Shown here piece after piece: positions 1 through 6,995 of a stretch of 10,373 nucleotides of DNA (position 1 is the first letter of the stretch; every line of letters begins with the position of its first letter). A model generated the notes under the pieces. It saw nothing but the letters and a program-made list of their open reading frames with translations. It was not told the origin of the DNA and did no database searches. Position numbers and translations under genes: made by a program. The stretch comes from Gemmatimonadota bacterium (GTDB lineage: Bacteria; Gemmatimonadota; Gemmatimonadetes; Longimicrobiales; RSA9): positions 1 to 10,373 of the forward strand of contig JACQPS010000317.1 in NCBI GenBank assembly GCA_016207445.1. The letters are read 5' to 3'.

Positions 1-56
1 CCGCCGTGCGTTGCCGCGCCTTGCAGGACGGAGCTGAATGCCCCGGCCCCTTGCCG

Positions 57-65
57 AAGGAGGAG
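57..65 (+). promoter_or_regulatory. Strong Shine-Dalgarno site that sets the GTG start at 71
   Basis: AAGGAGGAG contains a full match to the anti-Shine-Dalgarno core (AAGGAGG, 57-63), with seven bases before the GTG at 71. The alternative in-frame ATG at 38 has only a GGAG at 30-33, four bases away, and it would place this strong site inside the gene. The GTG is therefore preferred. Confidence 0.7.
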
Positions 66-70
66 CTCGA

Positions 71-430
71 GTGCTGACCGACGCAGCCGATCGAGCGAGC
101 GAACGCTACCTGGACCTGGTGCGGCGCCTCCAGGAGGCGGTGCTGGGAGAGTCCGGCGTGACGGAACCGTCGCTTCGAAAGGCTGTCGAAGCTCGCGCCG
201 CGGGGCTGAGTGGCCGCGCGGGCCGTTCGGAGAACGTGCCCCCCGCGCTCACGCCGTTCGTGGACAAGGTGGCCCGACGCGCGTTCGAGGTGACGCGCGC
301 GGACGTGGAAGCGCTGCGGCGAGCGGGATACTCCGAGGATGCCATCTTCGAGACCATGGCGAGCGCGGCGCTGGGCGCCGGCCTGGGCCGGCTCGAGCGC
401 GGACTGGCCGCGCTGAAGGGGGAGGTCTGA
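71..430 (+). CDS. Small AhpD/CMD-like protein lacking the CxxC pair; likely partner of the downstream selenoprotein
   Basis: This 119-residue, mostly helical protein has no cysteine. Its C-terminal half (FVDKVARRAFEVTRADVEALRRAGYSEDAIFE, split here as FVDKVARRAFEV and TRADVEALRRAGYSEDAIFE, then a Gly/Ala-rich helix) has the layout of the last helices of AhpD/carboxymuconolactone-decarboxylase domains. It closely parallels the end of the next gene (VTAADIAPLRDAGLSDAAIE). The catalytic helix with CxxC and its His is absent, so it should not be a peroxidase on its own; a structural or regulatory subunit is an inference. The stop codon TGA overlaps the next ATG (TGATG), which points to coupled translation and matched amounts of the two proteins. 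GTG at 71 is chosen as start because of the Shine-Dalgarno site just before it; ATG at 38 would add 11 residues. It appears soluble, with no signal peptide or membrane segment. The family call is by pattern only. Confidence 0.72.
   Translation: MLTDAADRASERYLDLVRRLQEAVLGESGVTEPSLRKAVEARAAGLSGRAGRSENVPPALTPFVDKVARRAFEVTRADVEALRRAGYSEDAIFETMASAALGAGLGRLERGLAALKGEV
418..425 (+). promoter_or_regulatory. Ribosome binding site of the selenoprotein gene, inside the end of the upstream gene
   Basis: GGGGGAGG lies four bases before the ATG at 430. It sits within the last codons of the upstream gene, next to the TGATG stop/start overlap, so the two genes are probably translated in a coupled way. It supports ATG 430 as the real start, rather than the GTG at 739 that a gene caller would use for the second fragment. 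Confidence 0.6.
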
Positions 431-1014
431 TGTTTCTGAGCGTGGTGGAGCGGGGTCATCGACTGCCGCAGAAGATGATGCTGGCGCTGATCCGCGTGCT
501 TTCGCGTCGGCGGGCCGTGGACATCATCCGGACGCTGCTGTATCGTCCGGAGTTCTTCGGCAAGCACATCAGCGTCTGGACGCAGGCCGTCATGCGCGGG
601 CCATCGGAGTGGAGCGTCGGCGAGCGGGAGCTGTTCGCCGCGTTCGCCTCGCGCCTCAACCAGTGTGTCTTCTGAACGCGAGCGCACGGCGCGGTCGCGT
701 CGAAGGCACTGGGTGACGAGAAGCTCGTAAGCGCTGTAGTGGAAGACTGGCGGACGGCGCCGGTGGGCGAGCACGTGCGGCTGATGCTGGCTTTTCTGGA
801 GAAGCTGACGCTGGAACCGGCCCGTGTGACCGCGGCGGACATTGCTCCGCTCCGGGACGCCGGTCTGAGTGACGCGGCCATCGAAGATGCGATTCATGTG
901 GCAGTTCTCTTCAACATCTACGACCGCATGGCCGATTCGCTCGGTTTCGACATTCCCGGGCCAGAGGTGTTCGCCTACGGGGCGAACATGCTGCTGCGGC
1001 GCGGATACCTGTAG
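430..1014 (+). CDS. AhpD-like (CMD family) selenoprotein, CxxU active site, UGA read through as selenocysteine
   Basis: The reading frame from ATG 430 meets TGA at 673-675 and then continues in the same frame, without any indel, to TAG at 1012-1014. That gives 194 residues with selenocysteine at position 82. Across the UGA the protein reads N-Q-C79-V-F-U82-T-R-A-H86-G-A-V-A-S-K. This is the AhpD/carboxymuconolactone-decarboxylase active site CxxCxxxH with the second Cys replaced by U. E67 lies 12 residues before C79, the same spacing as Glu118-Cys130-Cys133-His137 of Mycobacterium tuberculosis AhpD (from memory). The C-terminal part (VTAADIAPLRDAGLSDAAIE, then a helix ending NIYDRMADSLGF) is typical of the family. 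The likely role is a cytoplasmic thiol/selenol-dependent peroxidase or disulfide reductase; its substrate and electron donor are unknown. In AhpD the second cysteine is the one that attacks peroxide, so U82 would be the catalytic residue. A SECIS-like hairpin follows the UGA. The alternative is a nonsense-mutated pseudogene, which the exact position of the UGA makes unlikely. Confidence 0.93.
673..675 (+). other. In-frame TGA decoded as selenocysteine (residue 82)
   Basis: The codon falls exactly where AhpD-family proteins carry the second Cys of CxxC, with the conserved His four residues later. UGA differs from the Cys codon UGC/UGU by one base, as in most Cys/Sec pairs. The coding frame and family similarity continue directly on both sides. 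Standard translation would end the first fragment here, after CVF. Confidence 0.9.
676..702 (+). promoter_or_regulatory. Putative bacterial SECIS element (SelB recruitment hairpin)
   Basis: CGGCGC (687-692) pairs with GCGTCG (697-702) over six base pairs, one of them G-U, and closes a GGTC tetraloop (693-696). The loop begins after 17 bases from the UGA. From memory, the E. coli fdhF SECIS has the same GGUC loop about 18 bases after its UGA, and bacterial SECIS models ask for a G at the start of the loop at about this distance. A competing fold exists: ACGCGA (676-681) pairs perfectly with TCGCGT (695-700), and CTTC (669-672) with GAAG (702-705), leaving the UGA in an internal loop. Both folds were found by eye and not scored. 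Confidence 0.72.
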
Positions 1015-1066
1015 CTCTTTGCTCTGCTTCCGCGACGTGCCCGCCGATCCCACCTCGTCCCACGGC

Positions 1067-1072
1067 AGGTGA
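1067..1072 (+). promoter_or_regulatory. Ribosome binding site for the TTG start at 1077
   Basis: AGGTGA lies four bases before the TTG at 1077. It is the reason for accepting a rare TTG start, together with the lipoprotein signal peptide that begins immediately after it. The 62-base gap 1015-1076 holds no promoter or terminator that I can recognise, so transcription from the selenoprotein gene may run on. Confidence 0.45.
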
Positions 1073-1076
1073 ATTC

Positions 1077-4000
1077 TTGCGCCGGCATCTCCTGCTGCTA
1101 CTGGCACTGGCCGCGGCCGGCTGCGGCCGCGGCCCGCCTCCGCTCTTCGAGCTGCTGAAACCGGACGCCACCGGCATCACCTTCGTCAACGAGGTGCCGG
1201 AAGACCCGGGCTTCAACATCGTCAACTACCTGAACTACTACAACGGCGGCGGCGTCGCCGCCGGCGACGTCGACAACGATGGCCTGCCGGATCTCTACTT
1301 CACGTCCAACGTGGGAAGCGACCGACTCTATCGCAATAAACGTGGTTTTCAGTTCGAGGACATCACCGAGCGGGCCGGCGTGGGCGGGGCCGAAGGCTGG
1401 ACGACCGGCGTCACCATGGCCGATGTCAACGGAGACGGGCACGTCGACATCTACGTCTCGGGCGTCAGCTACCTCACCATGCACGGACGCAATGTGCTGT
1501 ACATCAATGACGGGGACGGCACGTTCACCGACCGGACCGCGGAGTACGGTGTCGAGCACGTCGGCTATTCGACTCAGGCCGCCTTCTTCGACGTCGACGG
1601 CGACGGCGACCTGGACATGTATCTGCTGAACCACTCGGTCCACAGCGAGCGCGGGAGGAGCTCGCGGCCGCAGCGCGAACGTCACCCCCGGGCGGGGGAC
1701 CGCCTGTTCCGAAACGACGGCAACCGGTTCGTGGATGTCAGCGAAGAAGCCGGCATCTACAGCGGCGTCGAGGGTTACGGGCTGGGCGTGATCGTGAGCG
1801 ATCTCGACCTGGACGGCTGCCCGGACATCTTCGTGGCCAACGACTTTCAGGAGAACGATTTCCTCTACTTCAACAACTGCGATGGCACCTTCACGGAATC
1901 GATCACCACTGCGATCGGGCATACCAGCCGTTCCTCGATGGGAGTCGACGCCGCGGACTACGACAACGATGGCAGACCGGATGTGATCGTTCTGGACATG
2001 CTGCCGGAGCGGGAGGAAATCCTGAAGACCTCGGCGAATGCGGAGAGCTTCGAGATCGAGGCGCTGAAGCGACAGACGGGCTACCACACGCAATACGCCC
2101 GCAACACCCTCCAGCTCAACCGCGGCCAGCGGCGCTTCAGCGAGATCGGGCAGCTCGCCGGTGTTCATGCCACCGATTGGAGCTGGGCTCCGCTCTTGGC
2201 GGACCTGGACAATGACGGTTACAAGGACCTCTTCATCACGAACGGCATTGTTCATCGGCCGAACGATCTGGATTACCTGACCTACATCAGCCAACCCGCC
2301 GTTCAGGCGTCCCTGGACAAGGGCATCACGCAGGAGAACCTGACGGCGCTGCTGCGCAGGATGCCGCAGGTGCCGATCCCGAATTACGCGTACCGAAACA
2401 ATCGCGATCTGACGTTCACGAACATGGCCGAAGCGTGGGGACTGGCGCAGCCGGGCTTCTCGACCGGCGCCGCCTACGTCGACCTGAACAACGACGGCGC
2501 CCTCGACCTGGTCGTGAACAACATCAACGCGCCGGCCGGGGTTTACCGGAACCGCGCCCGCGAGCTCGACGGAATCCATTACCTGAGAGTGGTTCTGCGC
2601 GGGTCCGGTGCGAATACGGCCGGCATCGGCGCAAAGGTGCTCATCCAGCACGACGGCATGCTCCAGATGCTGGAACAGATGCCCACGCGCGGCTTCCAGT
2701 CCTCCGTCGATGCCCGGCTGCACTTCGGCCTGGGCCCGTCCACGCAGATCGATTCCTTGATCGTGATCTGGCCGGACCATCGAACCCAGGCGCTGACCCA
2801 CGTGGCGGCGGACCGGGAGATCACGCTTTCTCAGGACGACGCCGTCGGGGGGACCAGTCATCGAGTGGAGCCCGCGACGCCGCCGCTCTTCACGGTCTCC
2901 AGCCGGCTGGGGATCGAATTCGGGCACGACGAGAACACTTTCTTCGATTACCACCGCGAGTCGCTGATGCCGCACCAGCTTTCGACCGAGGGCCCCGCCC
3001 TGGCGGTCGCGGATGTGAACGGCGATTCCCTGGACGACATCTACGTCGGCGGCGCCAAGTGGCAGGCCGGACGGCTGTTCGTGCAGCAGCGTGACGGCAC
3101 GTTTGGAGCGAGCAACGAGGCGGTATTCCAGGCGGACAGCCTGCACGAGGATGTCGACGCGGCCTTCCTCGATGCCGACGGCGACGGCGACCAGGACCTC
3201 TACGTGGTGAGCGGAGGGAACGAGTTCTGGGGGCATCACGACGCGCTGCGCGACCGCCTCTACCTGAACGACGGCCGCGGCGTCTTCCGCCGTGCGGGCG
3301 ATCGCCTGCCGACGTTCTTCGAGAACGGCTCCTGCGTGGTACCGGGAGACTTCAACGGCGACGGCTATACCGACGTCTTCGTCGGCAGCCGCGCGGTCGC
3401 CCGCAATTACGGCCTCATCCCACGCAGCCATCTGCTCCAGAACGATGGCACGGGTCGGTTCACGGATGTTACCAGCGAGAAGGGTGGGCAGGCGCTGTCA
3501 CAGGCCGGGATGGTGTCATCGGCCGTGTGGCTGGACTACGACCAGGACGGCCAACTCGACCTGATCGTCGTCGGGGAATGGATGCCGATTCGCGTCTTCC
3601 GCCAGGAGAACGGCCGGTTCGTGGACCGGACGGCCGAAGCCGGGCTTTCGGGCACGAACGGCTGGTGGAGCAGCGTCGCGGCCGTGGATCTGCGAGGGAA
3701 CGGGCGCAAGGACCTCGTCCTGGGCAACCTCGGCCTCAACTCGTACTTGCGTGCCTCGCGGGCGCAGCCTGCCCGGCTCTACCTGCACGACTTCGCGCAG
3801 AACGGCATGATCCAGCAGGTTCTGACCTTCTACAAGAACGGCGAGAGCTACCCGCTGGCGGGTCGGGACGAGCTGGTCCACGCCATTCCGCGCCTGCGGG
3901 GCCGGTACGCCTCGTACGCCGATTTCGGCGCCGCCCGGATCGAGGATGTTTTTCCCGCGTCGGAACTGCGAAAGGCGCAAGTCCGGGAGGCGTACCTTTT

Positions 4001-4370
4001 CGCCAGCTCTGTCGCGCTGAACAACGGAGACGGCACCTTCACGCTGCAGCCGCTTCCGATCCAGGCGCAGTTCGCCCCCGTCAACGCGGTGCTGGCGGAC
4101 GATTTCGATGGTGATGCGCGCACGGATCTGCTCGTGGCCGGCAACTTCTACGGGGCGCCGCCCGTGCTCGGGCGATATGACGCCAGCTATGGCTTGCTGC
4201 TGCGCGGCAAGGGAGAAGGGCGCCTGGAGCCGGTCGATATGGAGGTGAGCAACGTCGTCATCCAGGGCGAGGTGCGCGACCTGGAAGTGGTGCGGCATGC
4301 GGATGGCGGCCGACTGATCGTGGCCGCACGGAACGACGACTCGCTCCTGATCCTTCGGCCGCTCCGCTGA
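1077..4370 (+). CDS. Large VCBS/FG-GAP repeat lipoprotein with central ASPIC/UnbV domain
   Basis: The protein has 1097 residues and probably acts outside the cytoplasmic membrane as a calcium-binding beta-propeller-type protein; its partner is unknown. The N-terminus is a lipoprotein signal (MRRH, a leucine/alanine run, then AAAGC with the lipid-carrying Cys at 16). Calcium-loop motifs of the form DxDxDGxxD start near residues 64, 116, 172, 242, 294, 376 and 469, and then 646, 699, 758, 820, 871 (degenerate) and 1009. An ASPIC/UnbV domain lies at about 515-583 (GIGAKV, later LHFGLGP and VIWPDH). The second part opens with LFTVSSRLGIEFGHDEN and AVADVNGDSLDDIYVGG, echoing the opening of the first (LFELLKPDATGITF, AAGDVDNDGLPDLYF). 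The gene therefore looks like two CRTAC1-type units in tandem, the second without ASPIC. It is plus-strand, 62 bases after the selenoprotein gene. Its last 113 bases overlap the convergent UnbU-like gene. The TTG start is chosen for the signal peptide. Confidence 0.9.
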   Translation: MRRHLLLLLALAAAGCGRGPPPLFELLKPDATGITFVNEVPEDPGFNIVNYLNYYNGGGVAAGDVDNDGLPDLYFTSNVGSDRLYRNKRGFQFEDITERAGVGGAEGWTTGVTMADVNGDGHVDIYVSGVSYLTMHGRNVLYINDGDGTFTDRTAEYGVEHVGYSTQAAFFDVDGDGDLDMYLLNHSVHSERGRSSRPQRERHPRAGDRLFRNDGNRFVDVSEEAGIYSGVEGYGLGVIVSDLDLDGCPDIFVANDFQENDFLYFNNCDGTFTESITTAIGHTSRSSMGVDAADYDNDGRPDVIVLDMLPEREEILKTSANAESFEIEALKRQTGYHTQYARNTLQLNRGQRRFSEIGQLAGVHATDWSWAPLLADLDNDGYKDLFITNGIVHRPNDLDYLTYISQPAVQASLDKGITQENLTALLRRMPQVPIPNYAYRNNRDLTFTNMAEAWGLAQPGFSTGAAYVDLNNDGALDLVVNNINAPAGVYRNRARELDGIHYLRVVLRGSGANTAGIGAKVLIQHDGMLQMLEQMPTRGFQSSVDARLHFGLGPSTQIDSLIVIWPDHRTQALTHVAADREITLSQDDAVGGTSHRVEPATPPLFTVSSRLGIEFGHDENTFFDYHRESLMPHQLSTEGPALAVADVNGDSLDDIYVGGAKWQAGRLFVQQRDGTFGASNEAVFQADSLHEDVDAAFLDADGDGDQDLYVVSGGNEFWGHHDALRDRLYLNDGRGVFRRAGDRLPTFFENGSCVVPGDFNGDGYTDVFVGSRAVARNYGLIPRSHLLQNDGTGRFTDVTSEKGGQALSQAGMVSSAVWLDYDQDGQLDLIVVGEWMPIRVFRQENGRFVDRTAEAGLSGTNGWWSSVAAVDLRGNGRKDLVLGNLGLNSYLRASRAQPARLYLHDFAQNGMIQQVLTFYKNGESYPLAGRDELVHAIPRLRGRYASYADFGAARIEDVFPASELRKAQVREAYLFASSVALNNGDGTFTLQPLPIQAQFAPVNAVLADDFDGDARTDLLVAGNFYGAPPVLGRYDASYGLLLRGKGEGRLEPVDMEVSNVVIQGEVRDLEVVRHADGGRLIVAARNDDSLLILRPLR

Positions 4371-5160
4371 TTTCGGCCGAGCGCGCCTGGGGCGCCCGCG
4401 CGCGGGAAGTCCACCACATCTCGAGCAGCAGCGCAGCCGGGCCCACGAGGAAGAGCGCATAGAACGGGGCGTAGATCACCTCGGCTAGCCGGAGGAGCAT
4501 CTCCACGAACGCGATCAGGAATACGACCGCGACCGCGCCCCACTTCGACGCCACGGTGGTCTTCGGGTCCGTGATCATGAACAGCGCGAAGAGCTGGTAC
4601 ATGGGGCCCGTGATCGGGGCGATCTCGGTCACGAACGAGCCGCCAGTGATCAGGCTGCGCACGAAGGCGAGGAGGAAGAAGGAGGCCACGTACGCCGCCG
4701 TGATGTGAGCGCGCCCGGCGCGCCAGACCGCGATCGCGCCCACGGCCCAGATCACGAGCATCGGCCACAGATCGTTCCCCCACTGTACGCTCAGCGGCGC
4801 CACCGCGAACGGCCCCAGGAACAGCAGGACGCAGATGCCGAAGTTGGACGGATTCCAGAGGTGCCGCCCCTTCACGCACAGAATGTACTTCGACATGATG
4901 GACAGCACCCCACCCACGGCATACGGCCAGAGCATGGGCGAGCGGATCAGTATGGCCACGCTGATGCCGGAGATGTACGCGCTGGCGAGGTGACGCCGCT
5001 GGCCGAGCAGCAGGCGGCTCAACACCAGTTCGGCCGCGATGCACGACAGGACCGCCAGCAGGATCGCATCGTAGCCGCGCAGGATGCCGTACGACCAGTG
5101 GGCGCCGATCAGGATCAGCGAGATCAGGAGGGGCGCCGCCAGGCGCTTGTCGTAGCTCAC
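4258..5160 (-). CDS. UnbU-like membrane protein, RnfD/NqrB-related
   Basis: This 300-residue integral membrane protein has about eight or nine hydrophobic segments (near 9-27, 33-52, 64-84, 106-125, 132-147, 152-170, 183-197, 207-225, 231-249). Motifs KGRHLWNPSNFG (97-108) and FMITDPKTT (194-202) recall the HxFNP and TDPxT motifs of RnfD/NqrB subunits and of UnbU from enediyne clusters. No S/TGAT motif for covalent FMN is visible, so flavin binding as in NqrB cannot be assumed. Its function is unknown; a role in membrane electron or solute transfer with the UnbV-like partner is an inference. The GTG start at 5160 overlaps the TGA of the upstream gene by four bases, with GGAG five bases before it. 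A further upstream start would run back through the preceding gene. The last 50 residues are a basic, Arg/Pro/Ser-rich tail, read antisense to the end of the large plus-strand lipoprotein gene. Confidence 0.82.
   Translation of the reverse strand: MSYDKRLAAPLLISLILIGAHWSYGILRGYDAILLAVLSCIAAELVLSRLLLGQRRHLASAYISGISVAILIRSPMLWPYAVGGVLSIMSKYILCVKGRHLWNPSNFGICVLLFLGPFAVAPLSVQWGNDLWPMLVIWAVGAIAVWRAGRAHITAAYVASFFLLAFVRSLITGGSFVTEIAPITGPMYQLFALFMITDPKTTVASKWGAVAVVFLIAFVEMLLRLAEVIYAPFYALFLVGPAALLLEMWWTSRARAPQARSAEISGAAEGSGASRRSVRPRSVGRHPHAAPLPGRAPRPG
4355..4380. terminator. Possible hairpin at the end of the convergent genes
   Basis: TCGGCCG (4355-4361) and CGGCCGA (4374-4380) form a 7-bp GC-rich stem with a 12-base loop, which contains the TGA stop of the plus-strand gene. 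No T-run follows on either strand, so an intrinsic terminator is doubtful. On the minus strand the hairpin lies within the UnbU-like coding region, which also speaks against termination there. Confidence 0.25.
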
Positions 5161-6995
5161 CGGGGCTCCGTGACGGCGTGCAGCGCATTGAGCGCGGGCG
5201 AGTCGATCGTCTGGACCGCACCGGAGGGCCAGCGGATCACCACCTTGTCGACCAGCGAGGCCGGGCCCAGGCCGAAATGCACTCGTCGCTGATTCTGGGC
5301 CGCGAAACCGCTCCCGCCCTCGACCTGCTGGACCCGCTCCATGCCTGCCCAATAGAGGCGGACCTCCGCCCCGACCGCGCTGCGGTTGCTGCGCGTCCCT
5401 TCCAGCTCGAACGCGATCCAGTGGTGCTTGCGGGCGACCGTATTCCTGTAGACCAGGAGCGGACCGCGCTGGTAGGCGACCACGACATCCAGCACGCCGC
5501 GGTTCCATAGATCGGCGAAGGCCACCGCGCGCCCGTCGTAGGGGTTCGCGGCGCCGACGGCGCGGGTGACGTCGCGGAAGCGGCCGGCGCCGTCATTGAG
5601 CCAGACGCGGTCCTGCTGGTACCCGGACAGGCTGCGGCCCTCCATGGGCGGCCAGTTGCGCGCGTCGGCGATGATGTTGCGGTTCCCGCCGACCACCAGC
5701 GAATAGTCGTACCAGTAGCTGTCGCGCTTCTCGCCCGAGACGAACCCGTTCGTCACGAAGAGGTCGAGCCAGCCGTCGTTGTTCAGATCGCCGAACTGGG
5801 CGCCGTAGCTCCAGCCCGCCAGCTCGGCTCCCATCGCCCCCGCGAGATTCCGATAGCCGGGGACCTCCCCCGAGTCACTGGTCGGTACCCACAGGTCGTT
5901 GCCGTGCATGAGCACGCCGGGCTCGGCGATATTGCTGACGAAGAGGCTCCACTGGCCGCGGTTGAGCACATCGCCGAACGCCGCGTTCATGCCGCTCTTG
6001 GGCGCTCGCCCCACGCTCGCCTCGCGGCCGACCTCGCGGAAGCGCTCGCCGTCCTGGTTCAGGTACAGCTCGTTGATCCCGAAGTCATTGGCCACGAAGA
6101 GGTCCGGATCGCCGTCCCGGTCCACATCGGCTGCGGCGGCCGCGAGCGTCCAGCGCCGGCTGACGAGGCCCATCGTTTCCGCAACCTCTGCGAAGCTGCC
6201 ATCACCGCGATTGCGGAACAGGTAGTTGCGCCCGCCGTTCTGCGCGTACTCGAAGCTCTCCGGCAGGATGCGCGTGGTTTTCAGGTGCCAGAGGTCCAGC
6301 TCGGCCGGGTAGTAGCAGCCGACGAAGAGATCGAGCCAGCCATCGCGGTCGTAGTCGAACCACACGGCCGTGTTGGCATTGATCCAGGCCGGCAGGCCGG
6401 CGCGCTCGCTCGCACGCGTGAAGCCCCGGCCCCCGTCGTTGTGGAACAGCTCGGGGCGGCCCCACTTGTAGAGAAACAGGTCCTCGTAGCCGTCGTTGTC
6501 GTAATCACCCCAGACGGCGCCCATGGAGGCGCCGGTGCCCGGGCGGTTCACGTCCGCCACGCCCAAGCCAGCCGCCACGTCCTGGAACGTGCCGTCGCGC
6601 TCGTTCCGGTAGAGTGCATTCAGGCTGCCCGCGCCGCTGTTCGTCACGTACAGGTCCTGCCAGCCGTCGCGGTCGAAATCGACCACCGAAACGGCGGCGC
6701 CAACGGAAGCCACGGCCGGCATGATGGGCTCGAGCTTGGGGTCGAGCCGCGGGGCCTGGTGGCTGAACCGGATGCCGATGTCAGCGGAGACTTCCTGGAG
6801 CACGAAACCATAGCGCTCGAGGGCCGCGCGCGGGCTGAGGCCGGCTTCCGCCACGTCGGAAGCCGAGGAAAAGCGCCGAATCGCCAGCGGCGTCAAGACC
6901 AGCGCCAGGAAGGCCAGCGTGGCCAGGATGCGCAGGAGGCGGCGTGTGCCCGGATCCGGCGCTCCGTCAATCCCTGCGTCCCTGAACAAGCGCAT
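5157..6995 (-). CDS. CRTAC1/UnbV-like protein: VCBS/FG-GAP repeats plus C-terminal ASPIC/UnbV domain, membrane-anchored
   Basis: The 612-residue protein has an N-terminal membrane segment at about 22-40 (LLRILATLAFLALVLTPLAI) after a short charged stretch, so the body should face the periplasm or outside. Calcium-loop motifs start at residues 106 (DFDRDGWQDLYV), 164, 214, 290, 403 and 495 (degenerate, DLWNRG). The ASPIC/UnbV domain is at about 540-607, with VGAEVRLYW, GSGFAAQNQ, VHFGLG and VIRWPSG. Length and layout match UnbV-type proteins of enediyne clusters and the wider CRTAC1 family, where this gene is often next to UnbU, as here. Its role is unknown; calcium-dependent surface or partner binding is inferred from the repeats. 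ATG 6995 is chosen because AGGA lies eight bases upstream and the signal anchor follows; the open frame reaches 7073 but would add only basic residues deep inside the previous gene. It overlaps the upstream gene by 29 bases and the downstream one by 4. Confidence 0.9.
   Translation of the reverse strand: MRLFRDAGIDGAPDPGTRRLLRILATLAFLALVLTPLAIRRFSSASDVAEAGLSPRAALERYGFVLQEVSADIGIRFSHQAPRLDPKLEPIMPAVASVGAAVSVVDFDRDGWQDLYVTNSGAGSLNALYRNERDGTFQDVAAGLGVADVNRPGTGASMGAVWGDYDNDGYEDLFLYKWGRPELFHNDGGRGFTRASERAGLPAWINANTAVWFDYDRDGWLDLFVGCYYPAELDLWHLKTTRILPESFEYAQNGGRNYLFRNRGDGSFAEVAETMGLVSRRWTLAAAAADVDRDGDPDLFVANDFGINELYLNQDGERFREVGREASVGRAPKSGMNAAFGDVLNRGQWSLFVSNIAEPGVLMHGNDLWVPTSDSGEVPGYRNLAGAMGAELAGWSYGAQFGDLNNDGWLDLFVTNGFVSGEKRDSYWYDYSLVVGGNRNIIADARNWPPMEGRSLSGYQQDRVWLNDGAGRFRDVTRAVGAANPYDGRAVAFADLWNRGVLDVVVAYQRGPLLVYRNTVARKHHWIAFELEGTRSNRSAVGAEVRLYWAGMERVQQVEGGSGFAAQNQRRVHFGLGPASLVDKVVIRWPSGAVQTIDSPALNALHAVTEPR

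Noticed and set aside
1..37. The C-terminal end of an upstream gene with stop TGA at 35-37
   Set aside because: Only about 11 codons are visible and nothing in them identifies a protein. Any frame would give a stop by chance.
430..675. A nonsense-mutated pseudogene
   Set aside because: A random stop would not be expected exactly at the catalytic second Cys of CxxC, with intact sequence on both sides and a SECIS-like hairpin after it.
739..1014. A separate 91-residue gene starting at GTG 739
   Set aside because: It has no Shine-Dalgarno site, it lies in the same frame as 430-675, and family similarity starts upstream of it (H86, A-V-A-S-K-A-L-G-D). It is the C-terminal part of the selenoprotein.
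1098..3431. A long minus-strand open frame (777 codons)
   Set aside because: It is antisense to the FG-GAP gene. Its Val/Ile/Ala-rich repeats are the reverse reading of DxDxDG calcium-loop codons in GC-rich DNA.
1077..4370. DNA-level tandem repeats in the Asp-rich motifs
   Set aside because: The GAC/GGC-rich stretches repeat at protein level (FG-GAP calcium loops) but diverge in DNA and spacing, so they are not a nucleotide repeat array.
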